Assembly (NCBI GenBank): GCA_947649615.1
Contig: CANSSG010000006.1
Span: forward strand, 20,400 to 84,399
Source of the DNA: an uncultured Clostridia bacterium
Lineage (GTDB): Bacteria > Bacillota > Clostridia > Oscillospirales > Oscillospiraceae
Length of the DNA: 64,000 bases
Reading direction: 5' to 3'
Under the pieces are notes generated by a model. The model saw nothing but the letters and a program-made list of their open reading frames with translations, was not told the origin of the DNA and searched no databases. Made by a program: the position numbers and the translations under genes. This document shows, piece after piece, positions 1-7,681 of the stretch. Numbering within the stretch: the stretch's first letter is position 1; each line of letters starts with the position of its first letter.

Positions 1-192
1 GGCATTGCCGCCCGGGAGGACGGGTGGGTCAATGGCTTCTGGACGGACGTCAGCCCCTATCTGGCGTTCCAACTCCTGGAGGACGGTTCCTGTAAACAGC
101 TTGCGTGTTCGATCCCGGGGGACTGTCCTTGGGATTCGGAGGCGTTCCTGGCGAACGTCTCCCAACTTCTGACGGATAACGGCTTGACATGA
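1..192 (+). CDS. C-terminal end of an unrecognised protein
   Basis: Frame 1 is open from the window edge to TGA at 190-192, giving 63 residues that begin GIAAREDGWVNGFW and end LLTDNGLT. I recognise no family. The fragment has no obvious membrane segment and contains Cys and Trp residues. The next gene's -35 box overlaps its last codons, so the downstream gene has its own promoter. The start and most of the protein lie outside the window. Confidence 0.6.
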   Translation, partial: GIAAREDGWVNGFWTDVSPYLAFQLLEDGSCKQLACSIPGDCPWDSEAFLANVSQLLTDNGLT

Positions 193-212
193 CCGTTCTT
201 TCGTGCTATCTT
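184..212 (+). promoter_or_regulatory. Promoter of the Cys/His-rich protein gene
   Basis: TTGACA at 184-189, a 17-bp spacer and TATCTT at 207-212. The -35 box is perfect and overlaps the stop codon of the upstream gene. The Shine-Dalgarno AAAGGAGG follows at about 222-229. Confidence 0.65.
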
Positions 213-237
213 CAACTTTATAAAGGAGGCGTTTCCA

Positions 238-777
238 ATGAACACTAATTTACCCGCACCCCGCAAGCCTGCCCGGAAACGGACGGCGGTTCTGCTCCTG
301 GCCTGCCTGACGGCGCTGGCCCTGGTGGTTCCGGCTATGGCCCACGGCCACGGCGGCGGACACCACGGCGGCCGCGGCTGGTACGCCCAGCCACAGCCGG
401 CGCAGATCACTGTTTGTACCGTGGAGGGCTGTGAGGCCGCCGGACGGCACACCCACAACGGCGTGACCTACTGCGGCTATGGCCACACCGGCGGCGTGTG
501 CGACGGCAAGTGTCTCGCGCTTTGTACCGTGGAGGGCTGCGAGGTGGCCGGCCGGCACATCCATGACGGCGTGACCTACTGCGGCAGCAATCATGCCGGC
601 GGGTTCTGCAACGGGCAGTGCTTGACCCTGTGTCCTGTGGAGGGCTGCACGACCGCCGGACAGCACGTCCATGACGGCGTGGCGTACTGCGGCAACCACC
701 ATGAGGCGGGTTACTGCGGCGGCGGCTGTGCCGCTGCCGGTTCCGGTATGGGACACCGGCACGGGTGCCACGGTTGA
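238..777 (+). CDS. Secreted Cys/His-rich repeat protein, putative metal binder
   Basis: A 179-residue protein. A basic N-terminus (KPARKR) and a hydrophobic stretch ending near PAMA form a likely signal peptide, so the mature protein is outside the membrane. A His/Gly-rich segment (HGHGGGHHGG) follows, then three tandem repeats at residues 60-95, 96-131 and 132-164, and a His-rich tail (GMGHRHGCHG). Each repeat has five Cys and three His in the pattern C-x4-C-x5-H-x-H-x5-C-x3-H-x4-C-x3-C. I know no named family. The ligand density suggests zinc, copper or nickel binding, but that is inference. The gene is monocistronic, with its own promoter, an AAAGGAGG site and a terminator. Alternatively, the Cys pairs could be disulfides in a small structural domain. 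Confidence 0.85.
   Translation: MNTNLPAPRKPARKRTAVLLLACLTALALVVPAMAHGHGGGHHGGRGWYAQPQPAQITVCTVEGCEAAGRHTHNGVTYCGYGHTGGVCDGKCLALCTVEGCEVAGRHIHDGVTYCGSNHAGGFCNGQCLTLCPVEGCTTAGQHVHDGVAYCGNHHEAGYCGGGCAAAGSGMGHRHGCHG
415..729 (+). repeat. Three tandem coding repeats (108, 108 and 99 bp)
   Basis: Units start at 415, 523 and 631. Repeats 1 and 2 share most codons (both begin CTVEGCE and contain GVTYCG). The third begins CPVEGC and lacks the last three residues of the unit. The pattern fits internal duplication of a 36-residue metal- or disulfide-binding module. Confidence 0.85.
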
Positions 778-797
778 GACAAAATGAACGGTAAAAA

Positions 798-825
798 GGC
801 GGCGCGGATTTTCCGCGCCGTCTCT
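798..825 (+). terminator. Terminator after the Cys/His-rich gene
   Basis: A GGCGCGG stem at 801-807 pairs with CCGCGCC at 813-819 around an ATTTT-type loop, with a T-rich tail (TCTCTGTCTG). It lies 20 bases after the stop codon. Confidence 0.7.
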
Positions 826-886
826 GTCTGTCAAAAAAGACAAATCCAACCATTGAGAATTACCCCGGCCCCGCCGCAATTTTATC

Positions 887-915
887 TTGCAACCGCGCAT
901 CAAACCTGCTATAAT
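887..915 (+). promoter_or_regulatory. Promoter of the uracil permease leader
   Basis: TTGCAA at 887-892, a 17-bp spacer and a perfect TATAAT at 910-915. The predicted start near 922 gives a leader RNA of about 180 nt before uraA, long enough to hold the leader ORF and attenuator described below. Confidence 0.75.
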
Positions 916-947
916 GGTACCCAACGCAAAAAAGGAGTACGAATGTG

Positions 948-1106
948 ATGAGGAAAGCCAGCCGCACCCATACGCCGGAACAGCCCATGGGGATGTCTTT
1001 TTTCATTTACATGTTTCGTGGACGGTCAAACGGATTGATCGTCTCTTTTTTTGCGCATACGGCGCGGCCTGTAGAACCGCGTAAGAGAGAAGGAGAAAGT
1101 TTATGA
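948..1106 (+). CDS. Putative leader peptide upstream of uraA
   Basis: A 52-codon ORF starting MRKASRTHTPEQPMGMS and ending KREGESL. GGAG at 934-937 lies 10 bases before its ATG. The ORF runs through the U-rich tract (996-1016) and the intrinsic terminator (1021-1052), and its TGA overlaps the uraA ATG in an ATGA arrangement. This is the layout of the Escherichia coli pyrBI leader, where UTP-limited RNA polymerase lets a translating ribosome block the terminator. I infer a regulatory leader peptide rather than a functional protein. The middle segment (FFIYMF, then VSFFA) is hydrophobic, so a small membrane peptide is a less likely alternative. Confidence 0.6.
   Translation: MRKASRTHTPEQPMGMSFFIYMFRGRSNGLIVSFFAHTARPVEPRKREGESL
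996..1052 (+). promoter_or_regulatory. Putative UTP-sensing attenuator before uraA
   Basis: A pyrimidine-rich stretch at 996-1016 (TCTTTTTTCATTTACATGTT) is followed by a hairpin. Arm GACGGTCAA (1021-1029) pairs with TTGATCGTC (1035-1043) with one G-U pair, then comes TCTTTTTTT (1044-1052). The hairpin plus T-run is a standard intrinsic terminator placed before, not after, the structural gene. No PyrR-binding loop consensus or purine-riboswitch core was seen in the leader. Confidence 0.65.
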
Positions 1107-2461
1107 AAGAAAACACCGAAGCCATCCGGGACGCCCGGACACTGGGCCTGCCCAAAATGCTGCTGTTGGGCGTCCAGCACATGTTCGCCATGTTTGGGGC
1201 CACGATTCTGGTACCCATCATTGTCAGCAGCGCCTACGGCCTGCCCCTGAGCATCCAGACCACCCTGTTTTTCGCCGGGGTAGGCACCCTCTTTTTCCAC
1301 CTCTGCTCCAAGCTGAAGGTACCCGCCTTTTTAGGCTCGTCCTTCGCCTTCCTGGGTGGTTTTGAGACCATGAGCAAGATGGACCAGGGCATATACGCCG
1401 GAATGGAGCCTTCTGAAAAGCTGGCGTACGCCTGCGGCGGGATCGTGGCTGCGGGGCTGCTGTATCTGGTTCTGGCCCTTCTGGTAAAGGTAGTGGGGGT
1501 AAAGAAAGTCATGCGCTTCCTGCCCCCGGTGGTAACCGGGCCGATCATCGTCTGCATCGGCCTGAACCTGGCCCCCTCGGCGGTGTCCAACGCCTCCCAG
1601 TGCTGGCCCCTGGCCCTCATTGCCTTGTCGGTCATTATTGTGTTCAACATCTGGGGCAAGGGGATGCTCAAAATCATTCCCATTCTGCTGGGCGTGGTTA
1701 TTTCCTACATTGCCGCCGTCATCATGAACGCCCTTGGCATGGTAAACGCCGACGGCTCAGCGATCCTCAGCTTTGTCTCCGTAGCGGAAGCCGGCTGGCT
1801 AGGCCTGCCTCCCTTCCAGATTGCCAAGTTTGACCTCTCCGCCATTCTGGTGATGGCGCCCATCGCCATAGCGGCCATGATGGAGCACATTGGCGACATG
1901 TCGGCCATTTCCGCCACCGTCGGCGCCAACTTCATGGAGGACCCGGGCCTGCACCGCACCCTGATTGGCGACGGCCTGGCCACTACGCTCTCGGCCATGT
2001 TTGGCGGCCCGGCCAACACCACCTACGGCGAGAACACCGGCGTACTGGTTTTGTCCAAGGTCTACGACCCCCGTGTTATCCGTCTGGCGGCGGCATACGC
2101 GGTGAGTTTAGGCTTTATCCCCAAGATGGCCGGCATCATTGGCTCCATGCCCACCGCCATTGTAGGGGGCATCAGCTTCATGCTCTACGGCATGATTTCA
2201 GCCATCGGCGTACGGAACATTGTGGAAAACCAGGTAGACTTCACCAATTCCCGGAACCTGATTATTGCGGCGGTGATCCTGGTATGCGGCCTGGGCTTCT
2301 CCGGCGGCCTGACCTTCAGCGTAGGCGGGACGTCCATCACCCTCACGGCGCTCGCCATCGCGGCCATTGCAGGCATTGTCCTCAACGCGCTCCTGCCTGG
2401 AAACGACTACGAGTTCGGCGCGAACCCCTCCGGCGACCAGAACCGGGGCATCCACCACTGA
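1103..2461 (+). CDS. uraA: Uracil/xanthine permease (NCS2 family)
   Basis: A 452-residue membrane protein of normal length for nucleobase:cation symporter-2 carriers, which import uracil or xanthine with protons. The N-terminal family block GVQHMFAMFGATILVP is at about residues 24-39. The substrate-site block MMEHIGDMSAISATVG lies mid-protein, followed by GGPANTTYGENTGVL, which carries the conserved Glu of the UraA site. Many hydrophobic helices run throughout. The start is fixed by GGAG at 1091-1095 and by the ATGA overlap with the leader ORF, which suggests translational coupling. The pyrimidine-type attenuator favours uracil over xanthine as substrate, which is inference. A strong bidirectional terminator follows. 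Confidence 0.92.
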   Translation: MKENTEAIRDARTLGLPKMLLLGVQHMFAMFGATILVPIIVSSAYGLPLSIQTTLFFAGVGTLFFHLCSKLKVPAFLGSSFAFLGGFETMSKMDQGIYAGMEPSEKLAYACGGIVAAGLLYLVLALLVKVVGVKKVMRFLPPVVTGPIIVCIGLNLAPSAVSNASQCWPLALIALSVIIVFNIWGKGMLKIIPILLGVVISYIAAVIMNALGMVNADGSAILSFVSVAEAGWLGLPPFQIAKFDLSAILVMAPIAIAAMMEHIGDMSAISATVGANFMEDPGLHRTLIGDGLATTLSAMFGGPANTTYGENTGVLVLSKVYDPRVIRLAAAYAVSLGFIPKMAGIIGSMPTAIVGGISFMLYGMISAIGVRNIVENQVDFTNSRNLIIAAVILVCGLGFSGGLTFSVGGTSITLTALAIAAIAGIVLNALLPGNDYEFGANPSGDQNRGIHH

Positions 2462-2530
2462 TATCGTCCACTTCACCCGCTTCGGCTATAAAAGACCGGA
2501 CAAGCCCGCCGCATCTTTTTGACACGCAGA

Positions 2531-2566
2531 AGCCGGGCGGTTTCCCAGGAAACCGCCCGGCTTTTA
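2531..2566. terminator. Bidirectional terminator between uraA and the rsmA pair
   Basis: AGCCGGGCGGTTTCC (2531-2545) and GGAAACCGCCCGGCT (2548-2562) are perfectly complementary, followed by TTTT. It sits between convergent genes and can serve both. Confidence 0.85.
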
Positions 2567-2574
2567 TGCGCTGG

Positions 2575-2958
2575 TCATAAACCGGGACCGTATGTACCGT
2601 ACAGATCGACCGCGTACCTTTCCGGATGCTCCTTGTCGTAATAGACGGCGACCGTCTCCCGCTCAACAGGGGTCCGCACAGCCCAGTTGACGCAGCTAAC
2701 CCCTTGATACGTCTCGCCGCCGGCGTGGTAAGTGAAATAGATAATGTGAGGGAACCGTGCGCCGTCCAGCGCGTGGCGGCGGGCGGCTTTCGTATTGACC
2801 TTGATCCACCAGCAGGCCTTCACTTCAGTGACCGTACCGGCGGCCCTGTAACCGGCGGCGATAATCGCCTGATTTTCCGCCGCAAGCTTCCGCCGCCCGG
2901 GGCCAAAGGTATCCGCCAGGCTCATTTTAACCTCTCTGAGCGTACGCAAAAGCCCCAT
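2575..2958 (-). CDS. Small DUF3592-like protein
   Basis: A 127-residue protein starting MGLLRTLREVKMS. The start is set by a GGAGG site inside the end of rsmA and by the TAATG overlap of its ATG with the rsmA stop. The central and C-terminal part has GTVTEVKACWWIKV, then FPHIIYFTYHAGG, then VAVYYDKEHPERYAVD. This resembles the DUF3592 beta-rich fold, in which the usual ending is a valine-rich strand plus YDP-x-NP. DUF3592 proteins often carry a transmembrane helix, but none is visible here. It is co-transcribed and translationally coupled with rsmA. Its function is unknown, and the family call is tentative. Confidence 0.7.
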   Translation of the reverse strand: MGLLRTLREVKMSLADTFGPGRRKLAAENQAIIAAGYRAAGTVTEVKACWWIKVNTKAARRHALDGARFPHIIYFTYHAGGETYQGVSCVNWAVRTPVERETVAVYYDKEHPERYAVDLYGTYGPGL

Positions 2959-3833
2959 TACCGTCCTCCTTTCATTGCCGTCCACAGGCAATCCGCCAAC
3001 GCCGCGAACTCCTCCAGCCCCAGTGCTTCCCCCCGGACGGCGGGGGGAAGGCCGCACTGGGAGACAGCCCGCGCAATGCCCTCCTTCCCCAGCCGGGAGC
3101 CAAAGGCGGTGCCAAGGGAATTGCACAGCGTCTTACGCCGCAGGGCGAAAGCCCCCTTCACCACCTGGAAGAAGAAATCCTCCCCGCACCGGGCCGAAAC
3201 GGCGGGCGTTTCCCTCACCCGGCAGCGGATCACGGAGGAAGTCACCTTCGGCGCAGGCAAAAAGCACTCCGGCGGCACATCGAAGAGGATTTCCGGCTGG
3301 GTATAGAGCTGCATATAAACCGACAGCGCGCCGTAGTCCTTACTTCCCGGCTTCGCCGCCAGCCGCAGGGCCACCTCCCGCTGCACCATGACGGTGATGG
3401 CGGCAAACCGCTTCGTCTCCACCAGCGCCCGCAGGATAGGCGACGCCACATTATAGGGCAAATTGGCGCAGACCAGCGGCGTCAGCCCTTGAAACTCCCG
3501 ATCCACCAATTCCGGAAGGTCCAGCTTCAGCACATCGCCGGAGATGAGGGTAAAATTCTCCGCCCCGTCCATCGTTTCCGCCAGCACCGGCGGCAGGGCG
3601 GGGTCCAGTTCCACCGAGACCACCTTTCCGGCCCGTTTGCACAGTTCCCTTGTCAGGCAGCCGATGCCCGGCCCGATTTCGAGGACGCCGCAGTCCCGGT
3701 CCCCGGCCCCGGCGGCGGCAATATCCCGGGGCGCCCATTCGGCCACCAGGAAATTCTGCCCCATCGCCTTGGAAAACCGGAACCCATGCCGGGCCAGCAG
3801 GGCCTTGACTTCGCGGATATCGCAGAGATTCAT
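2958..3833 (-). CDS. rsmA: 16S rRNA (A1518/A1519-N6,N6)-dimethyltransferase RsmA/KsgA
   Basis: A 291-residue enzyme, the normal length, that dimethylates two adjacent adenines near the 3' end of 16S rRNA during small-subunit assembly. It shows the family N-terminus (FSKAMGQNFLV), SAM motif I VLEIGPGIGCLTREL, the acidic VSVELD loop and the catalytic motif ANLPYN. The C-terminal part has FLPAPKVTSSVIR, typical of KsgA. The Shine-Dalgarno GAGGAGG is 6-8 bases from the ATG. The DUF3592-like gene follows with a one-base overlap. Loss of this enzyme gives kasugamycin resistance in other bacteria. Confidence 0.95.
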   Translation of the reverse strand: MNLCDIREVKALLARHGFRFSKAMGQNFLVAEWAPRDIAAAGAGDRDCGVLEIGPGIGCLTRELCKRAGKVVSVELDPALPPVLAETMDGAENFTLISGDVLKLDLPELVDREFQGLTPLVCANLPYNVASPILRALVETKRFAAITVMVQREVALRLAAKPGSKDYGALSVYMQLYTQPEILFDVPPECFLPAPKVTSSVIRCRVRETPAVSARCGEDFFFQVVKGAFALRRKTLCNSLGTAFGSRLGKEGIARAVSQCGLPPAVRGEALGLEEFAALADCLWTAMKGGR

Positions 3834-3888
3834 AAAAACTCCTCCTCGGCGGCTTTTTCTCTAGTATACCATAATTTTTGAAATTATC

Positions 3889-4131
3889 TAGGGCTTGTTT
3901 GATAAATGGCGGAATGACCAAAAGCGAGAGATTTTTTCGATGGACAAGGCAAATATGATTCCACAACGGCCCCGTCGAGGGGCCGTGTGGAATTCAATCG
4001 CGCATGGGCGCTCGATGCGCCCATTGCGCGATCTACGTAGGAATACTTTGTGTATTTCAAGATTTTTTAACGCTGTACAGCGGAAAAAGATCCGCCCTTT
4101 GGGCGTTTTGACATTTTTCAAACATGCCCTA
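3889..4131. mobile_element. MITE-like element with TA duplication
   Basis: The 239-bp element spans 3891-4129. Its left end GGGCTTGTTTGATAAATG and right end CATTTTTCAAACATGCCC are inverted copies with two mismatches. TA flanks both sides (3889-3890 and 4130-4131) within CTA...TAG, which fits insertion into a CTAG site as IS630/Tc1-mariner elements do. Inside are strong hairpins at about 3961-3991 and 3998-4034, plus CGCCCTTTGGGCG at 4093-4105. No coding frame is convincing. The element fills most of the 360-bp gap between rsmA and the TauE gene, and its right end lies just upstream of that gene's promoter. Confidence 0.7.
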
Positions 4132-4149
4132 GCCTTTTTCCCCTCCATG

Positions 4150-4158
4150 TGGTATAAT
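4150..4158 (+). promoter_or_regulatory. Extended -10 promoter of the TauE/SafE gene
   Basis: TGG followed by a perfect TATAAT (4153-4158) gives the TGN-TATAAT extended -10 form. No good -35 hexamer is present at 17 bp. It begins 19 bases after the MITE end. Confidence 0.65.
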
Positions 4159-4193
4159 CGCCGGGAAACTTACCGATAAAGGAGGGCTTGCCC

Positions 4194-4958
4194 ATGGCGG
4201 AACTGCTGAAGACCCTGCTGGTTGTCTGCCCGCTGATATTCCTGGGGGGCTTTGTAGACAGCGTTGCCGGAGGCGGCGGGCTTATTACCTTGCCGGCCTA
4301 CATGATGGCGGGGGTCCCCGTCCACTTCGCGGCAGGGACGAATAAGGTGGTCAACGCCTGCGGCACAGCCACCGCGTCCCTGAAATTTTTCCGCAGCGGT
4401 AAAATACGGCTTTACGCGGCCCTCTGCGCCGCCGCCGGCGCGCTGGCGGGCGGCTATACCGGCGCGGAGATTGCGAAGCTTCTCAGCGAGGGCCTGCTCA
4501 AGCGCCTGATGCTCATTGCCCTGCCCGCCGTCGCCCTGTTCCTGGCCGTCAAAAAGGACTTCGGCCAGGAAACCGCCCACAAGCCCCACCCCCGTCCCTA
4601 CGAGCTGGCCGTAAGCCTGGCCATCGGCCTATTGATCGGCTGTTACGACGGCATGGTCGGCCCCGGCACAGGCACATTTATGATTATGGCCTTCACCGCC
4701 CTGCTGGGCATGGACATGGTGACCGCCTCCGGCTGTGCCAAGGTGGGCAACCTGGCGTCCAACGCGGCGGCGGCGGCGGCATTCATCATAGGCGGCAAAG
4801 TGCTTTGGACGCTGGTACTCCCGGCGGCGGCATGCAGCATGCTGGGCAACTGGTGCGGGGCGCGGTACGCCATCCGGGGCGGCGGGAAGAAGATTCGGGG
4901 CATGATATTCCTGGTCCTGGGGATGCTGTTCGCCAAGCTTCTCTACGACCTCCTGTAG
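4194..4958 (+). CDS. TauE/SafE (TSUP) family membrane permease
   Basis: A 254-residue polytopic membrane protein. The two internally repeated TSUP halves are clear: GGGGLITLPAYMMAGVP near the N-terminus with GTNKVVNACGTATAS, and GCYDGMVGPGTGTFMI with ASGCAKVGNLASN in the second half. Family members move sulfite, sulfonates or other small anions, and the substrate here is unknown. GGAGG at 4181-4185 supports ATG 4194. A TTG six bases earlier lies too close to the site. The gene is alone and convergent with the ABC exporter, with a shared terminator. Confidence 0.88.
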   Translation: MAELLKTLLVVCPLIFLGGFVDSVAGGGGLITLPAYMMAGVPVHFAAGTNKVVNACGTATASLKFFRSGKIRLYAALCAAAGALAGGYTGAEIAKLLSEGLLKRLMLIALPAVALFLAVKKDFGQETAHKPHPRPYELAVSLAIGLLIGCYDGMVGPGTGTFMIMAFTALLGMDMVTASGCAKVGNLASNAAAAAAFIIGGKVLWTLVLPAAACSMLGNWCGARYAIRGGGKKIRGMIFLVLGMLFAKLLYDLL

Positions 4959-4976
4959 TCCGCCAGAAACCGCGGC

Positions 4977-5001
4977 TGTCAAAAAAGCCCTCCGCAGGCG
5001 T
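4977..5001 (-). repeat. Dispersed 25-bp repeat, copy 1
   Basis: The minus-strand sequence of this stretch matches 58987-59011 with two mismatches, and its core GCCTGCGGAGGGCTTT is identical to 49839-49854. All three copies lie just downstream of genes. Confidence 0.6.
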
Positions 5002-5009
5002 TCATACTG

Positions 5010-5039
5010 AAAGGAGAGGGCAAAGCCCTCTCCTTTTTG
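5010..5039. terminator. Bidirectional terminator
   Basis: AAAGGAGAGGGC (5010-5021) pairs with GCCCTCTCCTTT (5025-5036), with a T-run on the plus side and an A/T stem end on the other. It lies between the convergent TauE and ABC exporter genes. Confidence 0.85.
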
Positions 5040-6761
5040 TCATCCATTGGCAACATTATACAGTGAGTAAAAGTATTCCTTCCGCTCCATCAAATCCCCA
5101 AACTTACCCTGCTCGCAGACCTCGCCGCCCCGCAGGACGAAAATCTCATCATACTGCTCCAGCAGCCCCTCCTCCAGCCTGTGGGTGACCACCACCCGCG
5201 TCAATCCGTCCAGGTGCAGGATGGCGTCCGTCACCGCGAACGCGGTCTGGTTATCCAGCGCCGCCGTGGCCTCGTCCAGCAGCAGCACGGGGGTCTCCCG
5301 CATCAGGCATCGTGCGATGGACACCCTCTGCCGCTCCCCGCCGGACAGCCCGTTTCCATTTTCGCCGCAGCGGTAGCCCTCGCCTTTCTGCGCAACGAGT
5401 TCATCCAGCCCGGCGCGGTGGACGGCCAGTTCCAGCTTATCCTCCGGGAAGTCCCGGAACATGGTAATATTCTGATAAAGCGTATCATCAAACAGGAACA
5501 CATTCTGCCCGATCAAACTCATCACATCATAGAGGCTGTCGGTATCAATCTCCCGCAGTTCCTTCCCATCAATGGCGATCGACCCGCTGTACCCATCGTA
5601 TCCGCCCATGAGCAGGTTCAGCAGTGTGCTTTTCCCCGACCCGGACGCGCCCACCAGGGCGTATTTCTTCCCAGCCTCTATCTTAAGGGACAGGTTTTTC
5701 AGCACCGGCTCTTCCGCCTCATAGCCGAAGGTCACGTTTTGCAAAGTGATAGCGTCTCGGACCTCTGGCCTGACCGCGTCGCCGGAGCGCCCCGCGTTTT
5801 CCTCCGTGACCTCCGCCAGCTTCTCCACCAGCCCCACAGCGGCCTTCCGGGCGGCCCAGTACTCAGGAATCATGCGGATCACACTGGTCAGATAGCCGGA
5901 CAAGTTGACAAACACAACTACCGTGCCAACGGAAATGCTCCCTTGAATTGCCAGCACCGCGCCAGCGAAGAAGAGACCAAACTGCATAACGATGGCGCAC
6001 ACCCCGGATGCTTCCTGTATCAACGCGCCGCACCAGCGGCGGCGGTATTTTGTCTCCTCGACAGTCTGATTCAATTCATTGAACCGTTTTCCTGTCTCCT
6101 TCTCCGCCTTAAAGCTTTTTACGACAGAAAACCCTTCCAGCAGTTCCTTGATCTGCGCCATAAATCTTTCGTTCTGGTTACTGACAGCCAGTTCCCGTTT
6201 TTCCATGATGCCGCCCGTCAATACCGCTACAGCCAGCGGCAGCAGGCTCAATACAATGGCGATTACCGCCAACAGCGGGCTATACCATATCATCATGCTC
6301 AACGAGCCGATGCCCAGTATCCCATAAGCGGCCAAGTCCAGTGGTTTTTCCAGATAATTTCCTTCAATAGACGTCACATCGTTGGTCAGGGTAGATAAGT
6401 ACCTGCCGGAATTTTCCTTGGAAAACGCACTGATGCTTTTGCCTGACAAGCGCCGGAAGGCCAGGGCCTTGTACTGCACCAATGCACGGCGGATAAAATG
6501 AAATTTCGCCCAATAATCAGAGAAGTCTACCAGAACCATCACCGCAGTAATAGCCAGCATAATCCACAGCACATTGAAAAGCTCTTCCATATTCCCGTTT
6601 CCAATTGCATCAATCACCGCACCCAGTACCCAGGAAATGGCCAGATTGACGCCAACTGCTATTGTATGCAAGGCCATCGCCATACTAAAGCAGATGTGGT
6701 TCTTCTCATAAAACGCGCGAAAATATTCCCGTGCCGCCGGATTTTTCCTATTTCTTTTCAT
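5040..6761 (-). CDS. ABC exporter half-transporter (membrane domain fused to ATPase)
   Basis: A 573-residue type IV ABC half-transporter. Residues 1-310 hold about six transmembrane helices. The ATPase has Walker A GASGSGKS (371-378), signature LSGGERQR (about 472-479), Walker B LLLDEATAALD (about 493-503) and the switch His in VVTHRLEE. Such proteins export lipids, peptides or drugs as dimers. The ATG at 6761 has AAGGAG 10 bases upstream. The 14-base overlap with the preceding XRE gene makes them one operon, so the regulator probably controls the exporter. No partner half-transporter is adjacent, so a homodimer is likely. The substrate is unknown. Confidence 0.9.
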   Translation of the reverse strand: MKRNRKNPAAREYFRAFYEKNHICFSMAMALHTIAVGVNLAISWVLGAVIDAIGNGNMEELFNVLWIMLAITAVMVLVDFSDYWAKFHFIRRALVQYKALAFRRLSGKSISAFSKENSGRYLSTLTNDVTSIEGNYLEKPLDLAAYGILGIGSLSMMIWYSPLLAVIAIVLSLLPLAVAVLTGGIMEKRELAVSNQNERFMAQIKELLEGFSVVKSFKAEKETGKRFNELNQTVEETKYRRRWCGALIQEASGVCAIVMQFGLFFAGAVLAIQGSISVGTVVVFVNLSGYLTSVIRMIPEYWAARKAAVGLVEKLAEVTEENAGRSGDAVRPEVRDAITLQNVTFGYEAEEPVLKNLSLKIEAGKKYALVGASGSGKSTLLNLLMGGYDGYSGSIAIDGKELREIDTDSLYDVMSLIGQNVFLFDDTLYQNITMFRDFPEDKLELAVHRAGLDELVAQKGEGYRCGENGNGLSGGERQRVSIARCLMRETPVLLLDEATAALDNQTAFAVTDAILHLDGLTRVVVTHRLEEGLLEQYDEIFVLRGGEVCEQGKFGDLMERKEYFYSLYNVANG

Positions 6762-7650
6762 TTTTCTTCTCCTTTTCTTCTTTCCAACCATCCCCGTTCA
6801 GCAGCGGCGCCTTATCTCCGTTTCCTATAGCGACCAAATGGCCCTCCGTCTGCATCATGCACCGGGCCATGTAAAGGAAGGGGACTATCTCCGCACTGCC
6901 ATACTGATAATAGGCATGGGTGGCTGTCTCCTCAAGCTGCAATTCCTCTTTCCGAAGGATGCGGAACGTACAAAGCTCGTCAAGAATAGCCTGAATTTCC
7001 TCTACCGGCATGTGCAGGGCCTTGGCGATGGTCCCCGGCACATACAGCCGGAATCCCCGGCTGTAGAGATATTCCAGCAGTTCCAGGCACCCTGGCCGCG
7101 CCAGGATCCGGAAGAACCGCCGGTATAGGTCCTTAGGCGCGAAGTAGGCGTCGTATCCCTTCTTCGGCCTGGGCCAGACGGAAGCAAAGGACATATCCCC
7201 GGCGTGGACGTCCAGCATGAACCCATCCTCAAACCACGCCTGGCTGGTAATCAGGTACCGTTCCCCCGTCTCCAGGTCCTCCTGCTCGCAAGCTTCCAGG
7301 TAGCCCACCTCCGGGAATTTCGGAATATCGGCCGCTAAATTTTTCATAGCTGTCCAGTTCAGCCGGCAGATCTGGTCGAACCGGTCCTTCAAGGGCATCC
7401 CCGCCAGCCACCGGGCCAGTGCCTCGTGGATATCGAACCTTTCCCCGCCCTCCCTGCCAAAGAGGGCGTCTACCGTCACCTTTAAAGTGCTGGCGATAGC
7501 GGGCAGCAGGGCGACATCCGGCGCGCCGCCGTTTTCCCACCGGCTGACGGCCTGGGTAGAGACCCCCACCGCCTTGCCCAGCTCCTCCTGGGTCATGCCC
7601 AGTTCTTTTCTATATTTGGTAATCTGCCCCCCGATGAAAGCGTTGTTCAT
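6748..7650 (-). CDS. XRE-family regulator with a large C-terminal domain
   Basis: A 300-residue protein. Residues 5-60 are a classic Cro/CI-type helix-turn-helix (MTQEELGKAVGVSTQAVSRWE). The remaining 240 residues contain several Trp and Tyr and end in a very Lys-rich tail (EEKEKKNEKK). A segment near residue 200 (YVPGTIAKALHMPVEEIQAIL) looks like a second, winged-helix-like DNA-binding unit. GGAGG at about 7658-7664 supports ATG 7650, not the longer upstream reading. It is first in a two-gene operon with the ABC exporter and probably senses an exporter substrate. The binding domain is not one I can name. Confidence 0.85.
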   Translation of the reverse strand: MNNAFIGGQITKYRKELGMTQEELGKAVGVSTQAVSRWENGGAPDVALLPAIASTLKVTVDALFGREGGERFDIHEALARWLAGMPLKDRFDQICRLNWTAMKNLAADIPKFPEVGYLEACEQEDLETGERYLITSQAWFEDGFMLDVHAGDMSFASVWPRPKKGYDAYFAPKDLYRRFFRILARPGCLELLEYLYSRGFRLYVPGTIAKALHMPVEEIQAILDELCTFRILRKEELQLEETATHAYYQYGSAEIVPFLYMARCMMQTEGHLVAIGNGDKAPLLNGDGWKEEKEKKNEKK

Positions 7651-7681
7651 ACCGGAAACCTCCTTATCAACCGTCGTTTGC

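Noticed and set aside
4108..4113. TTGACA at the MITE right end as the -35 box of the TauE gene promoter
   Set aside because: It is 39 bp from the TATAAT, far too distant to work with it. The extended -10 explains the promoter without it.
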